From contig NZ_PEND01000002.1 in assembly GCF_002844195.1 (NCBI RefSeq), positions 558,001-622,000 of the forward strand: a stretch of 64,000 nucleotides of DNA, in the 5' to 3' direction. How positions within the stretch are numbered: the stretch's first letter is position 1; each line of letters starts with the position of its first letter. Below the pieces are notes generated by a model, which was not told where the DNA came from, did no database searches, and saw only the letters and a program-made list of their open reading frames with translations. This document shows positions 35,963 to 44,184 of the stretch, in pieces. This DNA comes from Halegenticoccus soli. Its GTDB lineage: Archaea; Halobacteriota; Halobacteria; Halobacteriales; Haloferacaceae. The translations under genes and the position numbers were made by a program.

Positions 35963-36520
35963 ATGAACGGTAACACCGCACTCGCGACCGCGGCGGTGGT
36001 GTGCTGTCTCCTCCTAGCCGGCTGTGCGGCCGTCGAATCGGCGCCTCCCGGGACGCCGTCCCCCGTCCCGCAGGAGCCGACGACGGACTCCGGACCGACG
36101 ACTGACCCGCCCGGGACGGAGCGGACCGACGCCCGTTCGACGACCGCCGCCCCGACGGAGTCGACGGCGACGGACACGCCCGCCGACACGCCGACGCCGA
36201 CTCCGGAGCCGACGCCGACCCGGACCGAGACGGCCGTGGCGACGGAGACGCCGACGCCAACTCCGACTCGAACGCCGACGGCGTCGCCGTCTCCGGAGCC
36301 CACGACGGAAGGCCCGACGACGCAGCAGCCTACGCCGACTCCGGAGCCGACGCCGACTCCGGAGCCGACGGCCACGCCGACGGGGGAACCGACGACGACG
36401 GAGACGCCGACTTCGACTCCCCCCGACGAGTCGACCGCGACGCCGAACGGATCGGCGGAATCGTCGGCGACGCCCGACGAAACGGGAACGACCGACGCGT
36501 CGGGGACGAGCGCGGAGTGA
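35963..36520 (+). CDS. Thr/Pro/Glu-rich lipoprotein
   Basis: This 185-residue protein has a lipoprotein signal (NTALATAAVVCCLLLAGC, lipid Cys about 21) and no twin arginine, so export could be by Sec. The rest is low-complexity Thr, Pro, Glu and Ser with repeated TPTPEPTPTPEP units, probably a heavily glycosylated, extended surface stalk. There is no folded domain. Low-complexity DNA here also produces long false reading frames on the other strand. The neighbours give no hint of its role. Confidence 0.75.
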   Translation: MNGNTALATAAVVCCLLLAGCAAVESAPPGTPSPVPQEPTTDSGPTTDPPGTERTDARSTTAAPTESTATDTPADTPTPTPEPTPTRTETAVATETPTPTPTRTPTASPSPEPTTEGPTTQQPTPTPEPTPTPEPTATPTGEPTTTETPTSTPPDESTATPNGSAESSATPDETGTTDASGTSAE

Positions 36521-36633
36521 CCACCTTCCCGGTCGACCGAATAGAGCGCGGTGGAGAGGACGACCCGGCCGACGGGTCCCGGCTCGAACCGGGCAGAAAG
36601 CATTTATCGCACTGAAGCGGATACTCGGGAGAA

Positions 36634-36834
36634 ATGTCATCTCACGTGGCGGACGAAGTGATCTGCAGGACGTGCACCGTGTGCGGGACGGCCCTCGAGA
36701 TCGCCGTGACGACCGACGGGTCGTTGGAGGGCGGGGGGCACTATTTTGGCCCGCTGTTCGCCCACATCACCGACGCGACCGAGAGCGACGCCGCCGCCGA
36801 GTACTGGGAGTGCGACGAGTGTTTCGCCCGGTGA
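36634..36834 (+). CDS. Small two-CxxC zinc-finger protein
   Basis: This 66-residue protein carries CRTCTVCG near the N-terminus (Cys11, Cys14, Cys17) and ECDECFAR at the C-terminus, with GHYFGPLFAHITDA between. Short proteins with two CxxC knuckles are abundant in haloarchaea and often have regulatory roles; this one is not specifically recognised. A TTTATC element at 36603-36608 is about 26-31 bases before the ATG, fitting a leaderless transcript. Confidence 0.75.
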   Translation: MSSHVADEVICRTCTVCGTALEIAVTTDGSLEGGGHYFGPLFAHITDATESDAAAEYWECDECFAR

Positions 36835-37319
36835 GCGGCGGCACGACCGCCTGACGGCCGGCGACGGCGGTCCGAACGGCGGCGGTCGCGCTCCGCTCAC
36901 CTCCCTCCCGGTGACGTCTCCGAGACGTCGTGGCGTCTCGCGCCGGACGCGGGGGACTGTCGCCGTCGGCGTTCCGAAGCCGACAGTTCACGTTCGTTCT
37001 GCCACGTAATTATTGGAACACCCGGGCCGCGTCGTACTCCGACGGGAAAGCGCCCCGTGACGGACTTCGAACGAGAGGGGCCATCGGATCCGCAAGACGA
37101 AACGCGGTTCGCGCCGACGAGAGCCGCTCAGAATTTGTACACCGATCCAGCGCAGGTCGAATAGTCGCGCCTCGTTTCCAATCGCTTTCGTGCTTTCGGC
37201 CCGCTAACTCCGACCTCCAGCGGGACGCGCGCGGCGGGCGGCCGACCTGCTACCGATCGACTCTGTTACGAAATTAGGGCTGTAACGCGGTCGTTCGCCC
37301 GTTCGAAAGAACGAAACGA
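36835..37319. other. Intergenic, nothing recognised
   Basis: About 485 bases between the zinc-finger gene and the second IclR gene. Short AT-rich spots occur (37005-37018, 37263-37280) and a small hairpin CGTTC-GAAA-GAACG near 37302-37315, just past the end of the IclR gene, could be its terminator. No gene is supported. Confidence 0.4.
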
Positions 37320-38096
37320 CTAGGAGAACGTCAGGTTGATCTCGACCTCGTTCGCGGCCCCGAGCAGGAGGTCGGGGAGCTCCTTCGTCAACCGGTCGCC
37401 CTTCAGCCGATTCGCCGGCCCGGAGATGCTGATCGCGCCGGTGGCGACGCCCTCGTCGTCCGTTATCGGCGCGCCCACCGCGTGGAGCCCCGGTATCGAC
37501 TCTTCGCGGTTGAACGCGTAGCCCCTGTCGGCGATCCGTTCGAGCTGTTCGAACAGGTCGTCGCGAGAGGTGATCGTGTTCGGGGTCCTCGCGGGGAGGC
37601 CGTGCTCGTCGACGATGCGCTCGACCCGCTCGCGCGGCGCGTGAGCGAGAATCGCCTTGCCCGCGGCCGTCTGGTGGAGGTAGCCGCGCTCGCCTTCGCG
37701 CGCCGTCGTCCTGACCGAGTGCTTTCCGGCGGCGCCGTAGAGGTGGACGCTCCGGCCCTGTTCCTCCGCCAGACACCACACTTTCTCGCCCGTCGTCGCC
37801 GCGAGTTCGTCGACCTTCGGCTTCGCGATCTCGTAGAGAGGTCGCAGGCTACGGGCGCGCAGCCCGAAATCGAGGAGTCGGAGGCCGAGGCGGTACCCGC
37901 CGTCGTGCTCGACGACCAGGCCGTGCGTCTGAAGCGTCGCGAGGTGTCGGTGGACGGTGCTCTTCGCCAGGCCCAGTCGGCGCGCGAGGTCGCTGACGCC
38001 GAGCGACTCCTCTTCCTCCGCCTCCTTCAGCTGTTCGAGGATTGCGAACGACGTTTCGGCGGTTTTCACCGGCCGTTTGTTCGGTTCGACGGGCAT
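37320..38096 (-). CDS. IclR-family regulator 2
   Basis: This 258-residue regulator has a winged helix (KTAETSFAILEQLKEAEEEESLGVSDLARRLGLAKSTVHRHLATL, about 11-60) and an IclR ligand domain (EGERGYLHQTAAGKAILAHAPRE, FNREESIPGLHAVGAPITDDEGVATGAISISGP). The ATG at 38096 is 27-33 bases after a TTTATTA element (38123-38129), so I prefer it to the one at 38120. A 17-bp palindrome lies right behind that promoter. It is divergent from the TPP-enzyme genes and probably controls them. Confidence 0.9.
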   Translation of the reverse strand: MPVEPNKRPVKTAETSFAILEQLKEAEEEESLGVSDLARRLGLAKSTVHRHLATLQTHGLVVEHDGGYRLGLRLLDFGLRARSLRPLYEIAKPKVDELAATTGEKVWCLAEEQGRSVHLYGAAGKHSVRTTAREGERGYLHQTAAGKAILAHAPRERVERIVDEHGLPARTPNTITSRDDLFEQLERIADRGYAFNREESIPGLHAVGAPITDDEGVATGAISISGPANRLKGDRLTKELPDLLLGAANEVEINLTFS

Positions 38097-38122
38097 CCTA
38101 CCGCCCGAGACGGAAACCATCG

Positions 38123-38129
38123 TAATAAA
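38123..38129 (-). promoter_or_regulatory. TATA promoter of IclR regulator 2
   Basis: TTTATTA on the minus strand lies 27-33 bases from the ATG at 38096, consistent with a leaderless transcript. Confidence 0.6.
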
Positions 38130-38133
38130 TCTT

Positions 38134-38150
38134 GTTCGAGTAGTTCGAAC
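38134..38150. promoter_or_regulatory. 17-bp palindrome upstream of IclR regulator 2
   Basis: GTTCGAGTAGTTCGAAC has 6-base perfect arms around 5 bases, the same geometry as the sites near regulator 1 but with a different half site (GTTCGA against GTTCTC). It abuts the promoter of the regulator gene. Confidence 0.6.
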
Positions 38151-38222
38151 GGTCGTCGGTCGATCGGTCGGCGATCGGCCACCAATAAAGCAAAGTCGCC
38201 GGGGTCAGAGGTAGCCAGTAAC

Positions 38223-38321
38223 ATGCTGAGGATGCTAGCCAAGCCGGTCCGCGAGGACAGTCACAGCTACGGAGCACCCGCGTCGACGGACGCGGCGGTT
38301 CGATCCGACGGACGCGACTGA
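38223..38321 (+). CDS. Possible 32-residue upstream ORF coupled to TPP enzyme
   Basis: A short frame from ATG 38223 (MLRMLAKPVREDSHSYGAPA...) ends in a TGA that overlaps the ATG of the TPP-enzyme gene as TGATG. An AATAAAG element lies 33-39 bases upstream. This arrangement suggests a leader peptide with translational coupling. There is no homology evidence. Confidence 0.3.
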   Translation: MLRMLAKPVREDSHSYGAPASTDAAVRSDGRD

Positions 38322-40015
38322 TGAACACCGCCGAACGAATCGTCGAAACGCTCGAGGCGCTCGGCGTCGATCGGGTGTTCGGCTACCCCGGCGGACGGAT
38401 CATCGAACTGTTCGACCACCTGCCCGAATCGGACGTGGACCTCGTCCGACCGCGGGACGAGCGCGAAGCGAGCGTCATGGCCGAGATGCACGGCCGCCTC
38501 ACGGGCGACCCCGGCGTTCTCGCCGGCCAGGGGCCGTGGATCGGTAGCCTCGGCGTCATCGGCCAGATGGAGGCGCGCCTCTCGTCGTCGCCGATGGTCG
38601 TTCTCACGGAGGCGAGCGAGCGCGGCGACTACTCGACGCTCGCGCCGTACCAGCAGTCCCGGGGCGACTACGGCGGCGTCTCGCTCCCCGAGATTCTCGA
38701 CGCCGTGACGAAGGAACACTGGTTCCCGCGCACGCCGACCGAGACGGTACGGAGCGTGCAACTCGCGTTCAAGCACGCCGTCGCGAACCGGCCGGGGCCG
38801 ACCGCGGTCATTCTGGACGGCGACGCCGTCACTCGTGAGGTCCCCGAGGGCACCGTGCCGCCGACGTGGGATCCGGAAGCGCAGACGCGGACGTGGCGCG
38901 CCCGCCCGACCGCCGCCGACCTCGCCGCCGCCGCCTCCGCCCTCGCGGACGCGGAGCGCCCCGTCGTCGTCGCCGGGAACGGGGTTCACGCGGCGGGGGC
39001 GTACGACGAACTGCGCGCCGTCGCGGAGGCGTACGGGGCCGCCGTCGCCACGTCGTACCTCGGCAAGTCGACGATCCCCGAGACGCACCCGCTCGCCGCG
39101 GGCGTCATCGGCTCGTTCGGCCACGAGGGGGCGAATCAGGTCGTCAGCGAGGCGGACGTCCTGCTCGTCGTCGGGTGCCGGCTCAACCCGATGGACACGA
39201 ACTGGCAGTCCCCGGAGTTCATCCGCCCCGACGAACAGACCATCGTCCACGCGGACGTCGACACCAGGAACGCCGGCTGGGTCTACCCGGCCGACGTGGG
39301 GCTGATCGGAGACGCGGCCGAGACGCTCCGGGAACTCGCCGAGGCGGGCGGCGGCGACAACGACTGGGCCGCCGACCGCGCGGCCGAGGCGCGCGAGTCG
39401 TTCGCCGCGCCCGAGTGCGAGTCCGACGCGTCGCCCGTCCTGCCGCAGCGGGCGGCGAAGGAGATCGAGGCGGTCGTCGACGGGGACACGATCGTCACCG
39501 CCGACTCCGGCAACAACCGCTTCTGGCTGCTCAACTACCTGCAGGCCCCCGCCGTCCGGACCTACTTCGGCAGCGGCGGCGTCGGCGGCATGGGCTGGGC
39601 GAACCCCGCGGCGGTCAGCGCGGCGCTCGTCACCGGAAAGGACGTCGTCGCCGTCGCGGGCGACGGCGGGTTCGCCATGACGATGACGAGCGTCGAGACG
39701 GCCGTCGAGTACGGCGTCGCGCCGACGTTCGTCGTCCTCAACGACGCGAGCCTCGGGATGGTCAGACAGATGCAGCGCGGGGAGAACGACATCGCGGGCG
39801 TCGAGTTCCACGACACGGACTTCGCGGCCGTCGCCGAGGCGTTCGGCGCAGTCGGACTGCGGGCGGGAACGCCCGACGAACTCCACGACGCCCTGCGCGA
39901 GGGGAAGGCGAACGACCGCCCGACGGTCGTCGACGTCCGCATCGACCGCGAGCAGGACATGGCCGCGACGCTCCAGTCGTCGTTCTACGCCGAAGTCGGC
40001 GGGCTGCACGAGTAA
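38321..40015 (+). CDS. Thiamine-pyrophosphate enzyme, acetolactate-synthase-like
   Basis: This 564-residue enzyme has the three domains of the TPP decarboxylase/ligase family: N-terminal pyrimidine-binding (GVDRVFGYPGG, with catalytic Glu in RDEREASVMAEMHGRLTG), a central domain (ADAERPVVVAGNGVHAAGA) and the pyrophosphate-binding domain (VAVAGDGGFAMTMTSVETAVEYGVAPTFVVLNDASLGM, the GDG...N motif). It is related to acetolactate synthase, but stands apart from any ilv genes and may act on another 2-keto acid. Its neighbours are an IclR regulator and an epimerase, so a catabolic role is more likely than valine synthesis. Confidence 0.85.
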   Translation: MNTAERIVETLEALGVDRVFGYPGGRIIELFDHLPESDVDLVRPRDEREASVMAEMHGRLTGDPGVLAGQGPWIGSLGVIGQMEARLSSSPMVVLTEASERGDYSTLAPYQQSRGDYGGVSLPEILDAVTKEHWFPRTPTETVRSVQLAFKHAVANRPGPTAVILDGDAVTREVPEGTVPPTWDPEAQTRTWRARPTAADLAAAASALADAERPVVVAGNGVHAAGAYDELRAVAEAYGAAVATSYLGKSTIPETHPLAAGVIGSFGHEGANQVVSEADVLLVVGCRLNPMDTNWQSPEFIRPDEQTIVHADVDTRNAGWVYPADVGLIGDAAETLRELAEAGGGDNDWAADRAAEARESFAAPECESDASPVLPQRAAKEIEAVVDGDTIVTADSGNNRFWLLNYLQAPAVRTYFGSGGVGGMGWANPAAVSAALVTGKDVVAVAGDGGFAMTMTSVETAVEYGVAPTFVVLNDASLGMVRQMQRGENDIAGVEFHDTDFAAVAEAFGAVGLRAGTPDELHDALREGKANDRPTVVDVRIDREQDMAATLQSSFYAEVGGLHE

Positions 40016-40098
40016 CGCGGATTGCACGGGTAGCGTACCGCGGGCGAACCCCGCCGCTGGGAAACCTTTTTACCGCCGTCGGGCGCTCTTTCGAGCGT

Positions 40099-41058
40099 AT
40101 GTCAGCAACCGTCATGGTAACCGGCGGGACGGGGTTCATCGGCTCGTACGTCGCCGAGGACCTGCTCGAACGCGGCCACGACGTCGTCGCCTACGACCTC
40201 TCGACGGACACGCGGATCCTCGACAAACTCGGCATCGCCGACGACGTGGAGATCCGGCGCGGCGACGTCACCGACCCGACGGACGTGGTCCGCGCGGTCA
40301 GAGAAACCGGGACGACGCGCGTCGTCCACCTCGCCGCGCTTTTGACCACCAGCGCGCAGGCGAACCCGCGGCTCGCGCTCGACGTGAACGTGCAGGGGAC
40401 GAACAACGTCTTCGAGGCGGTGCGGACGCTCTCCGATCAGGTCGAACGCGTCGCGTGGGCCTCCAGCGCGGCCGTGTACGCGCCGCCCGCGAACTACGGC
40501 GACGACTGGGTGACCGAGGAGGATCTCGTCTACCCGGACACGCTCTACGGCGCGACGAAGGAGTACAACGAACACCAGGCGCGCGTCTACCACGAGGAGT
40601 TCGGCGTCTCGCACGTCGGCCTCCGACCCACCGTCGCGTACGGTCCCTACCGCGAGACGGGCGGGTCGGCGTTCCTCGCGAACATCGTCGAAAAGCCCGC
40701 GCTCGGCGAGCCCTTCTCGGTCGAGTACGGCGACCAGTACATCGACTGGCAGCACGTCCGCGACATCGCGCAGGCGTTCCGCCGCGCCGCCTTCGCCGAC
40801 GAGTCCGACCTCTCGCGGCGCGTCTACAACGTCCGCGGCGAACTCGCGACGATCCGCGAGGCCGTCGAGACGGTCCGCGGGATCGTGCCGGACGCGGATC
40901 TGGAGGTCTCCGACGAGGGCGAACTGCCGTGGACGCAGAAGCTGGACATGACGAAGGCGCGGGAGGATCTCGGCTACGAGCCCGAGTACGACCTCGAATC
41001 CGGGTTCCGGCAGTACGTGAACACGCTGCGCGAGGAGGCCGGGCTGGACCCGATCTGA
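40099..41058 (+). CDS. NAD-dependent epimerase/dehydratase (extended SDR)
   Basis: This 319-residue extended SDR starts MSATVMVTGGTGFIGSYVAEDLLERGHDVVAYD (nucleotide-binding GGTGFIG) and has ASSAAVYAPP with the catalytic Ser and YGATKEYNE (YxxxK). The end FRQYVNTLREEAGL fits sugar-nucleotide epimerases and dehydrogenases. It follows the TPP enzyme by about 80 bases. Activity on a sugar nucleotide or on a free hydroxy-acid intermediate cannot be decided. Confidence 0.85.
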   Translation: MSATVMVTGGTGFIGSYVAEDLLERGHDVVAYDLSTDTRILDKLGIADDVEIRRGDVTDPTDVVRAVRETGTTRVVHLAALLTTSAQANPRLALDVNVQGTNNVFEAVRTLSDQVERVAWASSAAVYAPPANYGDDWVTEEDLVYPDTLYGATKEYNEHQARVYHEEFGVSHVGLRPTVAYGPYRETGGSAFLANIVEKPALGEPFSVEYGDQYIDWQHVRDIAQAFRRAAFADESDLSRRVYNVRGELATIREAVETVRGIVPDADLEVSDEGELPWTQKLDMTKAREDLGYEPEYDLESGFRQYVNTLREEAGLDPI

Positions 41059-41133
41059 AGATTCCCGTCGGCGCGGAGGGTCTCGTCGGTCGTATCGGTC
41101 CCCGTCGCTCGCACCGCTCTGCGCCGCGCTGCG

Positions 41134-41730
41134 CTATCGTCGCGTCTGGGAGTACTCGCGGACCCACTCCTTCAGGCTGATTCCCATCGTCGCCTGGGTG
41201 ATGGCGTTCGAGGACGCCGAGTTGGCGCTCTTCACCAGCTCCGCCTCCAGCGTCCGCGTCGGGATCTCGCCGATGAAGTGGGGGATCGCGCGCTGGACGG
41301 CGAGCGGGCAGCCGACTTCGTGGGCGAGGGCGTACCCCGAAAGCGAGTGAGGGATCTCGCCGCCCGCGTACCGGGGGTCCGGATCCTCCAGCCTCTCCGC
41401 GTCCACGTGATCCACGTACTCGTAGCACTTCCCGACGTCGTGGAGCAGGCAGGCCGCCCGGATCACGTCGAAGTCGGGGGCCGCCCCGTGGAAGTCGCGC
41501 TGCTCTTCGGCCGCCCGGACGGCGATGCGCGTGACGCCCCGGACGTGCTCGACGTTCGTCACCTCGTGGATGTTCCACGCGTAGGGAACGTCCTCGACGT
41601 CCCGCCAGCCCCCGCGTTCGAGCCCGAGGCGCCACGCCTCGATCACCCGCTCGCGGAGGTCGTCGCTCTCGATCTCCCCGAGTTCGGGGTACGCCTCCTC
41701 CACCTGCGTGCGGCGGTCGATGTTCGTCAT
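41134..41730 (-). CDS. HD-domain phosphohydrolase-like protein
   Basis: This 198-residue protein has an HD-type metal site: NVEHVRGVTRIA (first His), AACLLHDVGKCYEY (HD pair) and later GEIPHSLSGYALAHEVG (His) before LVKSANSASS. It belongs to the large HD superfamily of phosphohydrolases and related hydrolases. It starts 9 bases after the stop of the duplicated EthD gene and is probably cotranscribed with it, so a role in small-molecule catabolism is more plausible than in nucleotide signalling. Confidence 0.8.
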   Translation of the reverse strand: MTNIDRRTQVEEAYPELGEIESDDLRERVIEAWRLGLERGGWRDVEDVPYAWNIHEVTNVEHVRGVTRIAVRAAEEQRDFHGAAPDFDVIRAACLLHDVGKCYEYVDHVDAERLEDPDPRYAGGEIPHSLSGYALAHEVGCPLAVQRAIPHFIGEIPTRTLEAELVKSANSASSNAITQATMGISLKEWVREYSQTRR

Positions 41731-41738
41731 GGGCCCCG

Positions 41739-42461
41739 CTACCGCCCCGTCTCGTCCTTCTGGACGGTCTCTCGGCCGATGAACCGGGGCCGCCGTTCGA
41801 CGTCGAGGAAGCTGTCCACGTCCTCGCGGGCCTCCTTCGCCTTCCCCCTCGCCGGGTCGTAGTCGCGCGACCCCTCGCTGCCGAGCGCGTCGTGCAGCGC
41901 GTCGAGGTCCTCGAAGTACAGCTCGGCGACGCCGTCGAACTCGGCGTGCTCGGGATCGACGGGGAGCACCGTGGCGTAGCGGACGACGCCCTCGATCTCG
42001 CGGGCGATCGGCGTGTGGTTAGTCTGCCAGTAGTCGACGAACTCCTCGTGGGTCATCCCCTCTTTCCGGACGAGGAAGGCCGAGTGCTTGTACAGCCCCG
42101 TCGTGTCGCCGCCCGTCTCGTCCTTCTGGACGATCTCCTCGCCGATGAATCGGGGCCGCCGCTCGACGTCGAGGAAGTTGTCCACGTCCTCGCGGGCCTC
42201 CTTCGCCTTGCCCTTCGCCGGGTCGTAATCGCGCGATCCCTCGCTGCCGAGCGCGTCGTGCAGCGCGTCGAGGTCCTCGAAGTACAGCTCGGCGACGCCG
42301 TCGAACTCGGCGTGCTCGGGATCGACGGGGAGCACCGTGGCGTAGCGGACGACGCCCTCGATCTCGCGGGCGATCGGCGTGTGATTGGTCTGCCAGTAGT
42401 CGACGAACTCGTCGTGAGTCATCCCCTCCTTGCGGACGAGCAGGGCTACGTGCTTGTACAT
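41739..42461 (-). CDS. Tandem EthD-domain protein
   Basis: This 240-residue protein consists of two almost identical copies of an EthD-like ferredoxin-fold domain. Copy A is residues 1 to about 112 and copy B about 123 to 235. Both read KEGMTHxEFVDYWQTNHTPI, then REIEGVVRYATVLPVDP, then FDGVAELYFEDLDALHDAL. The two copies are offset by 366 bases in the DNA and differ at only a few positions. EthD-type proteins accompany degradative monooxygenases or act as small isomerases. A fused dimer of this kind should fold as an intramolecular barrel. Confidence 0.87.
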   Translation of the reverse strand: MYKHVALLVRKEGMTHDEFVDYWQTNHTPIAREIEGVVRYATVLPVDPEHAEFDGVAELYFEDLDALHDALGSEGSRDYDPAKGKAKEAREDVDNFLDVERRPRFIGEEIVQKDETGGDTTGLYKHSAFLVRKEGMTHEEFVDYWQTNHTPIAREIEGVVRYATVLPVDPEHAEFDGVAELYFEDLDALHDALGSEGSRDYDPARGKAKEAREDVDSFLDVERRPRFIGRETVQKDETGR

Positions 42462-42487
42462 GCCACCCGTACGATCTCCGGGCTGGA

Positions 42488-42495
42488 CAATAAAA
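42488..42495 (-). promoter_or_regulatory. TATA promoter of EthD-HD operon
   Basis: TTTTATTG on the minus strand is 27-34 bases before the ATG at 42461, fitting a leaderless transcript. Confidence 0.6.
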
Positions 42496-42603
42496 CGTGA
42501 GGGATCCGTCGGGGAACGGTGGCGCGGCGGACGGCGGCGAGGACGAGTAGCGCGATCCACCCGATCGGCGGTTATCTCGCGCGGAACCGCCGGTTCACCA
42601 TCA

Positions 42604-42610
42604 TTAATAT
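42604..42610 (+). promoter_or_regulatory. TATA promoter of M24-family gene
   Basis: TTAATAT lies 23-29 bases upstream of the ATG at 42633. It supports that start over the ATG at 42609, which is part of the box itself. Confidence 0.65.
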
Positions 42611-42632
42611 GCGAGGACGTAGACGGGCCGAC

Positions 42633-43907
42633 ATGGGCTTTTACGAACGCACCTTCATGGAAGGCACGCGCGGCACGATGGCCGTCGACTGGGAGGAGCG
42701 CATCGACGTGCGTCGGCTGCGCGAGGAGCGAAAGGAGCGCGCGCTCGAACGGATGCGCGCCGCCGGCCTCGGGAGCATGCTGCTCGTCGACGACCCGAAC
42801 ATCCGCTACGTCACCGGCCTCGCCATGACCGGCGGCAGCGGGGCCGACCACTACTCGCTGCTTCTCGAAGACGGCTCGGTCGTCCACTGGGACACCGCGG
42901 ACCACGCGAGCAATCAGCGGTTCAACTGCCCGTGGCTGACCGACGTCCGCTACGCCTGCCCCGGCCTCGGGAACGTCCCGCGCGCCTCGGGCAGCGACTC
43001 GGCGCGGCGCTTCCTCCTCGACAAGATGGCAGAGACGGTGGTCGACGCCCTCGACGAGTACGGGCTGAAGGGCGAACCGATGGGGATCGACGTCGGCAAC
43101 GCCGGCCTCGCCGGCGCGTTCGACCGGCGGGGGATCGACGTCCGTCGGGAGGAGTGCTCGGCGGCGATGGAGGACGCCCGGAAGGTGAAGACCCGCGACG
43201 AGATCGAGTGTCTTCGAACCGTGGCCGCGATCTGCGAGGCGGGCTTTCAGGCGATCAAGGAGGGCGCGAAGCCCGGGATGCGCGAGTCGGAGGTGTGGGG
43301 CGAGGCGACGCGGGAACTCTGGCGGCACGGCGCGATGGTGCAGGGCGGCTACCTCACCTCCGGCCCGAACACGTGGCCGAAGCACCAGGCGAACACGACG
43401 GACCGGCTGATCCGCCCGGGCGACCTCGTCTACGCCGACTTCTACAACATCGGCTACCTCGGCTACCGCTCCTGTTACTACCGCACCTTCTCGGTGGGCG
43501 AGCCGACCGAGGCGCAGGCGGCGGCGTACGAGACCGCCCGCGACAACCTCTACGCCGTCCTCGAACGCATCGAACCCGGCGCGACGACCGACGAGATCGC
43601 CGCGGCGTTCCCGGACCGCGAGGGCGAGCACATGGACTGGTACGGCGCCGACGAGCACTGGGAGATGACGACGAACCACTGGGCGCACGGGCTCGGCCTC
43701 CAGCTGTACGAGGTGCCGCTCGTCTGGCGCGGAATCTCCCCCGACCACCCGATCGAGATCGAGGAGGGGATGACGATGGCCGTCGAGACGCAGGAACCGG
43801 CGGACCGGCAGGGCGTCCGCGTGGAGGAGATGGTCGTCGTCCGGGAGAACGGCGTCGAGATCCTGAGCCAGTGGCCCGTCGAGGAGATCACGGTCATCGA
43901 CCGCTGA
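42633..43907 (+). CDS. M24-family pita-bread enzyme (creatinase/DddP/DoeA-like)
   Basis: This 424-residue protein has the two-domain layout of Xaa-Pro peptidases and creatinases. The C-terminal pita-bread domain shows TSGPNTWPK, HGLGLQLYEVP (His352), MAVETQEP (Glu385) and GVRVEEMVVV (Glu398 or Glu399). The metal-binding segment reads YADFYNIGYLGYRSCYYRTF: of the usual Asp ligands one remains (Asp269), while others are replaced by Tyr271 and Cys281. So it is unlikely to be a normal dinuclear aminopeptidase. It resembles M24 members that cleave small C-N or C-S bonds, such as ectoine hydrolase or DMSP lyase DddP; the substrate is unknown. It is divergent from the EthD operon. Confidence 0.85.
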   Translation: MGFYERTFMEGTRGTMAVDWEERIDVRRLREERKERALERMRAAGLGSMLLVDDPNIRYVTGLAMTGGSGADHYSLLLEDGSVVHWDTADHASNQRFNCPWLTDVRYACPGLGNVPRASGSDSARRFLLDKMAETVVDALDEYGLKGEPMGIDVGNAGLAGAFDRRGIDVRREECSAAMEDARKVKTRDEIECLRTVAAICEAGFQAIKEGAKPGMRESEVWGEATRELWRHGAMVQGGYLTSGPNTWPKHQANTTDRLIRPGDLVYADFYNIGYLGYRSCYYRTFSVGEPTEAQAAAYETARDNLYAVLERIEPGATTDEIAAAFPDREGEHMDWYGADEHWEMTTNHWAHGLGLQLYEVPLVWRGISPDHPIEIEEGMTMAVETQEPADRQGVRVEEMVVVRENGVEILSQWPVEEITVIDR

Positions 43908-44084
43908 GTCGCCCTCGTCGACCGCGACCCTCCGCTGTCGACCGCGGCTCGCCGTCGGCGCCCGCTGACGGCGTCGCCCTCGGCTCTCGGCTGTCGACCT
44001 CCGCTGTACTCCGAGCGGTAGCGTCGTCCGGGCAGCGTTCAGCTGAGCGGTCGCAGACGGCCCACCCGTCACGGGGGGACTTTC

Positions 44085-44125
44085 GAGACGGTCTCAGCGG
44101 TTCACTCCGCTGAACCGCTCGTCTC
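44085..44125. terminator. Strong inverted repeat after the M24 gene
   Basis: AGCGGTTCA (44096-44104) and TGAACCGCT (44111-44119) form a 9-bp stem with a six-base loop; outer GAGACG and CGTCTC can extend the stem past a bulge. It lies between the M24 gene and the LLM gene, 60 bases before the latter. A terminator or a leader structure are both possible. Confidence 0.45.
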
Positions 44126-44184
44126 TGAACGCTGTCGACGTCCGGAGGGCGAAGGACTAAGCCCCCCGCGGCGACACCACCGGT

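Noticed and set aside
35493-36260. 255-codon minus-strand frame
   Set aside because: Basic, Ser/Arg-rich and partly the complement of the Thr/Pro lipoprotein gene.
36138-36450. Repeated short units suggestive of a CRISPR-like or minisatellite array
   Set aside because: They are simply codons for Thr-Pro-Glu repeats of a lipoprotein, with no spacer structure.
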